DNA of 64,000 nucleotides from Bacteroidales bacterium (lineage in GTDB: Bacteria; Bacteroidota; Bacteroidia; Bacteroidales; F082): NCBI GenBank assembly GCA_023229245.1, contig JALNZU010000014.1, positions 1-64,000 of the forward strand, written 5' to 3'. Below, one piece after another: positions 53,501 to 61,999 of the stretch; position 1 is the stretch's first letter, and each line of letters opens with the position of its first letter. The notes under the pieces were generated by a model, which made no database searches, had not been told where the DNA came from, and worked only from the letters and a program-made list of their open reading frames with translations. The position numbers were made by a program, and so were the translations under genes.

Positions 53501-54595
53501 CTAATGCTGCCCACCCTCTGCAATATGCTCTTCAACGGCAGCTCCTAAAAAGATAGCCGACAATAGAGTGAACACATATGCCTGAATGAAAGCAACCAAC
53601 AACTCCAAAAAGTTCATAAAAATAACCAATCCAACCGATAGTACCGACATGCCATAGCCAGCATATACATTGGACTGCCCAAAAACAAAGATCAGACTGA
53701 TAAAGCCTAAAATAATGATATGCCCTGCAGTCATATTGGCAAACAAACGTACCATCAGTACAAAAGGCTTGGTAAACATTCCAAGCACCTCTATAATAGG
53801 CATCAAAGGTAGTGGAAATTTGAGCCACCAAGGTACCCCTGGTGTGTTGAAAATATGTTTCCAGTAATTTTTGTTCGACATCACCGTAGTTAGCAAAAAG
53901 GTAAAGAAGGCTAACACACCTGTAACGGCGATATTACCGGTTACATTGGCTCCAAAAGGGAAAATCGGGATAAGACCCAAAATATTGTTTAGAAAAATAA
54001 AGGAGAATACCGTAAGTAAATAGGGCATAAACCGCATGTATTGTCGTTGTCCGATAGAGGGTATAGCAACTTCATCCCTGATGAATAAGACAAGCAACTC
54101 GATTATTGCCTGAAACCCTTTAGGAGCACGCCCTCTTCGACGATCATAAACTTTTGCAATGTTGATAAACAAAATGATCATCAGAGCCGAAGAAATAAAT
54201 ACAGCTAATACATTCTTTGTGATTGAGAGATCAAGAGGACGCGTCAAGCTTCCATCTGCATTTTCCCGAACGACTTTCCCTTTTATAGCTCCTTCTTTGG
54301 CTAAATGAAATCCCTGATATGTATCGTGCCCATGATTAAATTTTGAAGAAGAGAAAAAATACCATTTACCTTCATCATAGAGGATAACAGGCAAGGGAAT
54401 GCTGATATGAGTGTTGCCGAATGACGCTATATGCCAGTCATAGGCATCAATGATGTGATCAACAATCATGCGACCGGCATCAAAAGGCTCTTTCTCGGCA
54501 TCTGCAGAAGCATGGACAAACCCGAATGTCCAGATACTTAAAATAAAAGCAATGAAGGTTGTTTTCAATGCTTTGCTACGAATGAATTGAATCAT
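53501..54595 (-). CDS. atpB: ATP synthase a subunit
   Basis: A 364-residue protein with a long N-terminal extension holding a cleavable signal-like segment (about 1-30), as in other Bacteroidota. The channel arginine lies near residue 281 in LMVRLFANMTAGH, and the last helix carries VAFIQAYVFTLLSAIFLG. First gene of the leftward atp cluster. Confidence 0.96.
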   Translation of the reverse strand: MIQFIRSKALKTTFIAFILSIWTFGFVHASADAEKEPFDAGRMIVDHIIDAYDWHIASFGNTHISIPLPVILYDEGKWYFFSSSKFNHGHDTYQGFHLAKEGAIKGKVVRENADGSLTRPLDLSITKNVLAVFISSALMIILFINIAKVYDRRRGRAPKGFQAIIELLVLFIRDEVAIPSIGQRQYMRFMPYLLTVFSFIFLNNILGLIPIFPFGANVTGNIAVTGVLAFFTFLLTTVMSNKNYWKHIFNTPGVPWWLKFPLPLMPIIEVLGMFTKPFVLMVRLFANMTAGHIIILGFISLIFVFGQSNVYAGYGMSVLSVGLVIFMNFLELLVAFIQAYVFTLLSAIFLGAAVEEHIAEGGQH

Positions 54596-55053
54596 TACTA
54601 ACGATAAAATATTTTTTCAGTTTGCAATTTTACGGAAGAATCCTCAATAAACATGCGTTTTTGAGAAATATTTTTACTCTCAAACAGGATAGCAATATGG
54701 TGTAATAGTTGAAAACAGGCTGTTTGATGCATAAAACACCGCCCTGATACAGCTCTCTAAAAAGTAGGTGAGAATATTCAATCTGATGAACGGGCTTTTT
54801 AGGTGACAATTGATAAGCCGGTCGTTGGATTTTTTTATTTGATTTTTTTGAGAGAGTTGTCTTTTTTATTTTAAAGGAAACTTTTATGCGATTATACACC
54901 TTAATTAATTAAATTATTCGAATAAACACAACGCACGTATTGGATGCTTCTTGTTTGGTATCCGTATCAATACTAGGGGTCCGGTATTTTTTTAAAAAAC
55001 ATAATTTTCGTATAAAATTTTTACCTTTGGCCTCCGAACAGAATTAAAACTTC
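54596..55053. other. Intergenic region between atpB and udk
   Basis: An AT-rich divergent intergenic region. Upstream of atpB there is only an imperfect box; a consensus udk box is at 55022-55029. No atpI or atpZ gene is seen here, and the 89-codon leftward frame (54630-54899) looks like chance. Confidence 0.5.
55022..55029 (+). promoter_or_regulatory. -7 promoter element TACCTTTG (udk)
   Basis: A perfect TAnnTTTG, 24 bp upstream of the udk ATG. Confidence 0.65.
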
Positions 55054-55674
55054 ATGTTAGTAATCGGAATTGCTGGAGGTTCGGGCTCCGGAAAAACTAC
55101 CGTAGTAAAGAAAATTATCAGAGCTTTGCCAAACAGCTCTGTGTCTATCATCTCACAAGATTCATATTATAAGGACAATGGTCATCTTAGTCCGGAAGAA
55201 CGAAAAAAGATCAATTTCGATCATCCTTCTTCTATAGAGTTCGATCTGTTGATCAAGCAGATAGATCAGCTTCGACGCAACGAGATGATTCAAATGCCTA
55301 TATATTCTTATGTGAGTTGTGCCCGCTCGGCCGAAACTATTCCGGTTAAACCAACCAAGGTGGTCATAGTAGAAGGTATTCTAGTGCTGACCAATGCAGA
55401 GCTTCGTAAACGGATGGATATCAAGATCTATGTGGATGCCGATGGTGACGATAGGCTGATACGCATTATTCAGCGGGATATAGAAGAAAGAGGCAGAACA
55501 TTTTTAGAAGTGCTCAAGCATTACGAAACTTTTGTAAAGCCGATGCATTTGCAGTTTATTGATCCTACCAAACGCTTTGCCGATATTATTATTCCACAAG
55601 GTGGTGCGAATCAGGTAGCTATTGATATAGTTACTTCAATGATACGGATGAATCTAAGCCATGAACAAAATTAA
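55054..55674 (+). CDS. udk: Uridine kinase
   Basis: A 206-residue P-loop kinase: GIAGGSGSGKTTVVKKI (about 5-21), SQDSYYKD, NFDHPSSIEFDLL (substrate), VVIVEGILVL and RLIRIIQRDIEERGR (lid). It phosphorylates uridine and cytidine in pyrimidine salvage. The propeller lipoprotein gene begins 6 bp after its stop. Confidence 0.95.
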   Translation: MLVIGIAGGSGSGKTTVVKKIIRALPNSSVSIISQDSYYKDNGHLSPEERKKINFDHPSSIEFDLLIKQIDQLRRNEMIQMPIYSYVSCARSAETIPVKPTKVVIVEGILVLTNAELRKRMDIKIYVDADGDDRLIRIIQRDIEERGRTFLEVLKHYETFVKPMHLQFIDPTKRFADIIIPQGGANQVAIDIVTSMIRMNLSHEQN

Positions 55675-55680
55675 TTCTTT

Positions 55681-56646
55681 ATGAAAGCTGAACGCTGTTT
55701 CCGGTTTATTGTGTTTTTGCTGATGCTATTTGTCATGAGTGCTTGTACCGATAAGCCAGAATATATACCTACGGAAGAAATGCAGAAATTTGGAGCAGCA
55801 GACGGATTGATCAGCAATTTTGTAAACGATCTTTGTTTTGATCAGCAAGGTAGTTTATGGGTAGCTACCGAATTTGGCGTTTCACAGTTTGACGGAAGCC
55901 AATGGATCAGTTATAATACACCACAAGGATTAATACATCATCAGGTAAATGCTATTGCTGCTGCACCGGATGGAAGTGTGTGGATGGGAACGCCATACGG
56001 TGTATCATGGTTGAAAGATGGGCTGTTTGTAAACTTTGATATAAGTAACGGATTGAGTTATAACTATGTGTATGATGTAGCTGTAGATAAGGATGGGAAT
56101 CCCTGGGTAGCTACCGGACATGGGGTGAACTATTTTGATGGAATAAGTTGGCAGGTGTTGGAAAAAGCCGGAGGACAAGCTTTGGTTCACAATATCGTAC
56201 GATCGGTTACTGTAGATAAGGATCAGGTGAAATGGTTCGGGACTGAATATGGAATATCGCGCTATCAGAATCAGGAGTGGCAAACCTTATTAGCACAAAA
56301 TAATCAGGCCGGATTTGTGGTGTCGTTATTTGCAGATCAATCAAATCAGGTATGGATAGGATCGTTGGCTGGAGTAACTACCTACGATGGCAACCGGTTT
56401 CAGGATTATACGATGAACGACGGGCTGGTGTTTAGCCGCATTGATGCCATTACCCAAAGTACTAACGGATGGATGTGGTTTGGTACTATTTACGGGTTGA
56501 ACTCCTTCGACGGACAACAATGGAAAACCTATACCATAGATCAGGGATTACCCGAAAACACCATTACTGCCCTGACAACCGACCAACAAGGAAATATCTG
56601 GATAGGTACGAAAAGCAAAGGAATAGTCAAGTTGAGCTTGTTATAA
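55681..56646 (+). CDS. Seven-repeat regulatory-propeller lipoprotein
   Basis: A 321-residue protein with a lipobox (LFVMSACTDK, Cys near 22) and seven repeats of the two-component-regulator propeller type: LWVATEFGVSQFDG, VWMGTPYGVSWLKDG, PWVATGHGVNYFDG, KWFGTEYGISRYQN, VWIGSLAGVTTYDG, MWFGTIYGLNSFDG and IWIGTKSKGIVKLSLL. Seven repeats suffice for one closed seven-bladed propeller. No histidine kinase follows, so it is a free outer-membrane or periplasmic lipoprotein, perhaps a binding or sensing module. Confidence 0.8.
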   Translation: MKAERCFRFIVFLLMLFVMSACTDKPEYIPTEEMQKFGAADGLISNFVNDLCFDQQGSLWVATEFGVSQFDGSQWISYNTPQGLIHHQVNAIAAAPDGSVWMGTPYGVSWLKDGLFVNFDISNGLSYNYVYDVAVDKDGNPWVATGHGVNYFDGISWQVLEKAGGQALVHNIVRSVTVDKDQVKWFGTEYGISRYQNQEWQTLLAQNNQAGFVVSLFADQSNQVWIGSLAGVTTYDGNRFQDYTMNDGLVFSRIDAITQSTNGWMWFGTIYGLNSFDGQQWKTYTIDQGLPENTITALTTDQQGNIWIGTKSKGIVKLSLL

Positions 56647-56706
56647 ACTACCACTTTTTGAACATCCTATAGCTGGAAATTGTTTACTGAATTTAAACAG
56701 ATTTCC

Positions 56707-56907
56707 ATGATAAAGAAAAAGATAAAATCCCCTTGTCAGAATATATGTGTGTACGACTCTGATAATATTTGTATAGGCTGTTATCGTTCTTTGGATGAAG
56801 TAGTGAATTGGGATCGCTATACCGAAGAAATGAAAATGCAGGTGCTTGAAAATATTGCCCAACGCCGTAAAGAAAAAGGAGTCGATGACTATTATGGGTT
56901 TGGCTGA
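56707..56907 (+). CDS. DUF1289 cysteine protein
   Basis: A 66-residue protein from ATG 56707 with the DUF1289 pattern: KSPCQNICVYDSDNICIGCYRSLDEV (about 7-32; key residues four Cys at C-x3-C and C-x2-C), then VVNWDRYTEEMK. The cysteines probably bind a metal. Function unknown. The longer frame starts at a TTG nine codons earlier. Confidence 0.85.
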   Translation: MIKKKIKSPCQNICVYDSDNICIGCYRSLDEVVNWDRYTEEMKMQVLENIAQRRKEKGVDDYYGFG

Positions 56908-57064
56908 ATACGAGTTGTTCATAGAGACCTGACCCGTTGGATACCATATAACAGACTTAACAGAATACCGCTTTTTATAGATCATCAATTGAATACCTGT
57001 TGTCAATCAGGTAATTTAGAATGGTTTTAAGGCTTCAATTTAATTGTCATAGCCAAATATATTT

Positions 57065-57072
57065 TATTTTTG
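57065..57072 (+). promoter_or_regulatory. Promoter of the aminotransferase gene
   Basis: TATTTTTG with a -33 TTG at 57044-57046, spacing 18 bp, 31 bp upstream of the ATG at 57104. It likely drives the aminotransferase-nitrilase pair. Confidence 0.65.
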
Positions 57073-57103
57073 TGAGATAAGGCAACACTAAGTATTCAAC
57101 TTT

Positions 57104-58261
57104 ATGACACATTTTAAGGGACAGATCTTTTCTAAATTACCACATGCCGGTACTTCTATTTTTGCTGTCATGTCAAAGATGGCAGCTGATCACCAAGCGG
57201 TCAATCTTTCTCAGGGCTTTCCTGATTTTCCTGTTTCGACTCAATTGATCGATCTGGTGCATCACTATATGAAAATGGGATTTAATCAATATGCACCTAT
57301 GCCCGGCGTTGATCGGTTACGTCAAGCTATAGCCTTTAAAATGAAATCGGCTTATGGTGTGGACTATTCTCCCGAATTGGAAATTACTATTACTGCTGGG
57401 GCTACACAGGCTCTATATACAGCTATCAGTGCGTTTGTCAAAGAAAGTGATGAGGTGATCATTTTTGAGCCAGCCTACGACAGTTATGCTCCTGCTGTGA
57501 AAGCCAACGGAGGATTGGTGAAATACGTCAAGCTGCTGTCACCTGATTTTGAGATCGACTGGGCAGCAGTTAAGATGATGGTGTCGAACCGCACGAAGAT
57601 GATTATTATCAATAGTCCTCATAATCCTACTGGAAGCTTGTTGAAGGAATCCGACCTGCAACAGTTGGAAGCTCTTACCCGAAATAGCGACATCATTGTC
57701 ATGAGTGATGAAGTGTATGAGCATATTGTTTTCGATGGATATTCACATCATAGCGTGTGCCGCTTGCCGGGTTTAGTAGAAAGAAGTTTGGTTGTAGGCT
57801 CTTTTGGGAAAACATTTCATGCCACAGGATGGAAGACAGGGTTTATTGTCGGGCCTGAGGAGTTGATAGCCGAATTTCGGAAACATCACCAATTTGTAGT
57901 ATTTGCTTCCAACACTCCGGTGCAATATGCCTTAGCCGATTTTTTGGAAAAATCGGAGAATTATAACTCATTGTCTGAGTTTTATCAACAGAAACGTGAC
58001 TTTTTCGTCGAAGGCCTAACAGCTTCGCGATTTCATCCTATTCCATGTCATGGCACCTATTTTCAACTGTTAGATTATTCGGCCATATCAGATGAGACTG
58101 AAATGATTTTTGCCGAACGATTGGTCAAAGAGCATGGCATAGCTGTCATCCCGGTATCGGCTTTTTATCATAACCAGGAAAACCAGCACCTGATACGTGT
58201 TTGTTTTGCCAAGACTGAAGAAACACTGTCTAAAGCTATAGAATTGTTATGCAAAGTTTAA
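57104..58261 (+). CDS. ybdL: Methionine-type class I/II aminotransferase (YbdL/KAT-like)
   Basis: A 385-residue PLP enzyme: NLSQGFPDFPVS, ITAGATQALYTAI, SPHNPTGSLL and the PLP lysine near 236 in SFGKTFHATGWKTG. The SQGFPDF start and the GKTFHATGWKTG motif place it with YbdL and kynurenine/glutamine-phenylpyruvate aminotransferases. It would transaminate methionine or related amino acids. The omega-amidase-like gene overlaps its end by 13 bp, the pairing of the glutamine transaminase / omega-amidase route. Confidence 0.9.
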   Translation: MTHFKGQIFSKLPHAGTSIFAVMSKMAADHQAVNLSQGFPDFPVSTQLIDLVHHYMKMGFNQYAPMPGVDRLRQAIAFKMKSAYGVDYSPELEITITAGATQALYTAISAFVKESDEVIIFEPAYDSYAPAVKANGGLVKYVKLLSPDFEIDWAAVKMMVSNRTKMIIINSPHNPTGSLLKESDLQQLEALTRNSDIIVMSDEVYEHIVFDGYSHHSVCRLPGLVERSLVVGSFGKTFHATGWKTGFIVGPEELIAEFRKHHQFVVFASNTPVQYALADFLEKSENYNSLSEFYQQKRDFFVEGLTASRFHPIPCHGTYFQLLDYSAISDETEMIFAERLVKEHGIAVIPVSAFYHNQENQHLIRVCFAKTEETLSKAIELLCKV

Positions 58262-59061
58262 AAATTGCGTATATCCAAGCTGATTTGTATTGGGAAAATC
58301 CCGAAGCAAATATGGCTCATTTCGATCAGCTGTTTAACAGATTGAAACAGGAAAATGACCTGATCGTTTTGCCCGAGACTTTTACGACTGGTTTTCCGGT
58401 TGATCCCAGGCGTTTTGCTCAGCCTTTGGATGGTACGGCCATGCATTGGATGGCTAAGCGGGCTGCGTCGCTCGATAGTGTCATTTGTGGAAGTATATTA
58501 CTTGAACAACAAGGCCGGTTCACAAATACTCTTGTTTGGATGCGCCCAAACGGTAGGTATGAATTATATGCAAAGCGTCATGTATTTCGTATGGGAGGCG
58601 AACATCAACTGATCGACCCGGGTAATTATTTGCTAACTGTTGAACTGAAGGGGTGGAGGATACGCCCTATGATTTGTTACGATCTGCGTTTCCCGGTTTG
58701 GTCGCGCAACAGCTATCGAAATGGGGTATGGGGATACGATTTAGCACTATATGTGTCGAGTTGGCCTACCGTACGTTCTTATCCCTGGAAACAACTGCTG
58801 ATAGCCCGCGCCATAGAAAATCAGGCTTGTGTGTTAGGAGTCAACAGAGTAGGCGAGGATGGAATAGGAAATAGCTATACGGGTGATTCAGCTCTGATAG
58901 ATGCAAAAGGTCTTTATATCTCTCAGGCTGCTACTTCTGAAGAAGAGATAGTTGAATCAGAACTTGATCCAAAACATTTGTTGGAGTTTAGAGAGAAATT
59001 CATGGTATCTCTTGACTGGGATGAGTTTAAAATTCTACATTTGCCCCCTGATACTCAATAG
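58249..59061 (+). CDS. Nitrilase-family amidohydrolase, omega-amidase/YafV-like
   Basis: A 270-residue nitrilase fold with the catalytic triad: Glu near 42 (VLPETFTTGF), Lys near 109 (YAKRHVF) and Cys near 143 (MICYDLRFPVWSRN). The CYDLRFP segment and length match YafV/NIT2-like omega-amidases, which hydrolyse alpha-ketoglutaramate made by glutamine-dependent transaminases. The 13-bp overlap with the upstream aminotransferase supports that pathway. Confidence 0.9.
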   Translation: MQSLKIAYIQADLYWENPEANMAHFDQLFNRLKQENDLIVLPETFTTGFPVDPRRFAQPLDGTAMHWMAKRAASLDSVICGSILLEQQGRFTNTLVWMRPNGRYELYAKRHVFRMGGEHQLIDPGNYLLTVELKGWRIRPMICYDLRFPVWSRNSYRNGVWGYDLALYVSSWPTVRSYPWKQLLIARAIENQACVLGVNRVGEDGIGNSYTGDSALIDAKGLYISQAATSEEEIVESELDPKHLLEFREKFMVSLDWDEFKILHLPPDTQ

Positions 59062-59068
59062 GTAAATC

Positions 59069-60409
59069 ATGAATATTATTATTGCAGGTGATGGCGAAAT
59101 AGGCTTTCATCTGGCCGAATCATTAGTAAACAGCAACCATAATATTACCGTTGTTGATCCAAATGAGGAGCTGTTGAAAATGTTGGAATCGCATACTGAT
59201 CTGATGACTATTCAGGGTGATGCCACTTCTATCAGTGTGCTGCGACAGGCTAATGTACGAAAGACCGACCTGTTGATTTCTGTGTTGCATGAAGAGCAGA
59301 TTAATCTGATGACTTGTATCCTGGCTAAAAAATTAGGGGCACGAAAGGTAATAGCAAGAGTCAATACCATGGAAAACCTAAGTGTAGAAAATCGTCAGAT
59401 ATATCAGGAATTAGGTATTGATGCCCTTATTTCGCCCGAAGATATTGCTGCTCAGGAAGTGATCTCTTTACTGAAACAGACGGCTGCAACCGAAGTATTT
59501 GATTTTACGGACGGATTGTTACAGTTGTTTATGATAAAGTTAGAATCGGGTGCACCGGTGATCAATCAAACATTGAAAGAGATAGTTGCAATAAACAAAA
59601 ACCTTGAGTTTAAGGCAGTAGCTGTCCATAGAAATCGCCATACCTTCATTCCCAGAAGTGATGACAGTTTTCAGGTTAACGATCTGGCTTATGTGGTTAC
59701 TAAGCCTGATGCCATTGATCAGTTGTTGAAACTGAGTGGGAAAGAACAACATAGCATCCATAATGTGATGATCATAGGTGGAGGTCGGGTTGGACGCATA
59801 GCCGCCAAACGATTAGAAAAAGACATGAATGTCAAACTTATAGAAAAGGACAGGGAACGATGTTTCTTTTTAAACGACTATTTGGATACTAGCTTGATTA
59901 TCCATGGTGATGCAACCAATATTCAATTGCTTGAAGAAGAAGAAATCGGACGGATGGATGCCTTCATAGCGGTAACTAATCATACTGAAACCAACATACT
60001 TACATGCTTGCATGCACGAAGCAAAGGAGTGAAAAAAACTATCGCATTAGTTGAGAACATTGATTATATCGATATCTCTCAAAATATTGGGATTGATACT
60101 ATTGTCAATAAAAAGCTGATTGCAGCCAGTTATATGGTACGCTATACTCTTGAAGCTGAGGTTACTTCTGTTAAATGCCTGAGCGGTATTGATGCGAATG
60201 TTATTGAGCTTATTGCCCGTCCTGGCTCACAGGTTACCCGCAAGCCGATTAAAAAACTGAGTCTGCCCGAAGGTGCGATTATAGGAGGTGTAGTCAGAGC
60301 TGATAAAGCATTTATAGCTCAAAGCGACTTTCAAATACAAGAAGCCGATAAAGTTGTGGTTTTTGCACTGCCTTCAGTGTTGAATAGGGTTGAAAGGTTG
60401 TTTCATTAA
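59069..60409 (+). CDS. trkA: Trk potassium uptake regulatory subunit TrkA
   Basis: A 446-residue protein with two RCK repeats: Rossmann motif IIAGDGEIGFHLAESL (4-19) and a second, MIIGGGRVGRIAAKRL, near 232-247, each with a TrkA_C domain. It binds NAD(H) or nucleotides and gates the TrkH channel encoded 12 bp downstream. Cytosolic. Confidence 0.95.
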   Translation: MNIIIAGDGEIGFHLAESLVNSNHNITVVDPNEELLKMLESHTDLMTIQGDATSISVLRQANVRKTDLLISVLHEEQINLMTCILAKKLGARKVIARVNTMENLSVENRQIYQELGIDALISPEDIAAQEVISLLKQTAATEVFDFTDGLLQLFMIKLESGAPVINQTLKEIVAINKNLEFKAVAVHRNRHTFIPRSDDSFQVNDLAYVVTKPDAIDQLLKLSGKEQHSIHNVMIIGGGRVGRIAAKRLEKDMNVKLIEKDRERCFFLNDYLDTSLIIHGDATNIQLLEEEEIGRMDAFIAVTNHTETNILTCLHARSKGVKKTIALVENIDYIDISQNIGIDTIVNKKLIAASYMVRYTLEAEVTSVKCLSGIDANVIELIARPGSQVTRKPIKKLSLPEGAIIGGVVRADKAFIAQSDFQIQEADKVVVFALPSVLNRVERLFH

Positions 60410-60421
60410 TATACCCATCTG

Positions 60422-61885
60422 ATGACTGCAGCTCATACTAAATTGATCAATTTTCCGATGATCATAAGAGTGATAGGCTTTCTCCTTATTATTGAAGGAG
60501 TATTCATGTTGACAGTAGTACCTGTTGAATGGTATTTTGAAGGCTATTCTCACAACCTTATGCTTATCTCAGCAGCTATTACTTTGGTTATAGGTAGCTT
60601 GTTTTTTTTCTCTACAGCCAAAATCAATAAAACCCTTAGCAAAAGGGAAGGCTATATCATAGTGTCTTTTGCATGGGTGATCACATCTCTTTTTGGTGCT
60701 TTACCTTATCTCCTTCAAGAGGATATACCTTCGTTTACAGATGCCTTTTTTGAGACAATGTCGGGCTTTACAACTACCGGAGCAACCATTTTGACTGATA
60801 TTGAATCCATGCCTAAAGCGTTGCTTTTCTGGCGTAGCTTGACTCATTGGATAGGAGGTATGGGAATCATTATGTTGTCTGTGGCTATACTACCTATATT
60901 GGGTATAGGTGGTTTTCAGCTTTTCATGGCCGAAGTGCCCGGTGTAACATATGATAAGATACATCCACGGATCACTTCTACATCTAAAAATTTATGGGCA
61001 ATTTATGTGTTGTTTACATTCATACAGTTTGTATTGTTATGGGCCGGTGAAATGAATTGGTTTGATGCTGTTAATCATAGTTTTTCGACTATGTCTACCG
61101 GTGGTTTTTCGACACGTAACAACAGTGTAGCTGCGTATGGCATTTATTCGCAATATATTATCATTGCTTTTATGATCATAGCGGGGACTAATTTTACACT
61201 TCATTATTTTGCTTTACACGGTCAGCTTAGAAAAGCAATCAAAAACGAAGAATTTCGGGGTTATTTAGGAATCATATTCGTGCTCAGCTTATTTTTCACC
61301 TTTATATTAGTCCTTTCCGATCAGGGCATAGAACAAGCTTTCAGAGAATCGATCTTTACAGTAGTATCTGTGCTTACTACAACCGGTTTTGTAACTGTTG
61401 ACTATTTAAGCTGGCCGGTATTGATGTGGGTATTAGTGTTCTTGCTGATGTTTATAGGCGGTAGTGCGGGATCAACCAGCGGTGGTATGAAAGTGATCCG
61501 ACAAATGCTGCTGATCAAGAATGCCTGGATGGAACTCAAAAGGGCTATACACCCTAATGCCGTATTACCGGTCAAATTCAACGGTAAAAGTGTTTCAAGA
61601 GACATTATTTTTAAAGTCATGGCGTTTTTTCTGATGTATATCATGCTTTTTGTCGTTGGGATGCTGCTGTTGGTAGTTATAGGACTGGATTTTGAAACAG
61701 CCATAGGAGCCTCTATTGCTAGTATAGGGAATATAGGCCCGGCTATTGGACAGTTAGGCCCAACAGCTAATTATGCCCTGCTGCCTGATATAGCAAAATG
61801 GGTCTTGTCGTTTTTAATGATGTTAGGGCGGTTAGAACTGTTTACTGTTATGATATTGTTTTCACCTCACTTCTGGAGGCAATAA
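60422..61885 (+). CDS. trkH: Potassium transporter TrkH
   Basis: A 487-residue membrane protein with four M1-P-M2 repeats; selectivity-loop segments are visible as MSGFTTTGATIL, STMSTGGFSTRNN, VLTTTGFVT and ASIGNIGPAIGQLGP. The loop SGGSAGSTSGGMKVIR-like stretch (FIGGSAGSTSGGMKV) is also typical. It is the pore partner of TrkA. Confidence 0.95.
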   Translation: MTAAHTKLINFPMIIRVIGFLLIIEGVFMLTVVPVEWYFEGYSHNLMLISAAITLVIGSLFFFSTAKINKTLSKREGYIIVSFAWVITSLFGALPYLLQEDIPSFTDAFFETMSGFTTTGATILTDIESMPKALLFWRSLTHWIGGMGIIMLSVAILPILGIGGFQLFMAEVPGVTYDKIHPRITSTSKNLWAIYVLFTFIQFVLLWAGEMNWFDAVNHSFSTMSTGGFSTRNNSVAAYGIYSQYIIIAFMIIAGTNFTLHYFALHGQLRKAIKNEEFRGYLGIIFVLSLFFTFILVLSDQGIEQAFRESIFTVVSVLTTTGFVTVDYLSWPVLMWVLVFLLMFIGGSAGSTSGGMKVIRQMLLIKNAWMELKRAIHPNAVLPVKFNGKSVSRDIIFKVMAFFLMYIMLFVVGMLLLVVIGLDFETAIGASIASIGNIGPAIGQLGPTANYALLPDIAKWVLSFLMMLGRLELFTVMILFSPHFWRQ

Positions 61886-61999
61886 ATACATGAAAAACAA
61901 CTTTGATACAGGATATTGTAACTCCGATATATTTGATATGTCGTGTAGCTTTTACGTGTCGTTCAATACCATGGCTATCATTTTAGAAGGGATAGCAAG

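Noticed and set aside
54630..54899. 89-codon leftward frame between atpB and udk
   Set aside because: Composition is unlike a folded protein, it lacks AtpI/AtpZ features and promoter elements, and it lies in AT-rich intergenic DNA.
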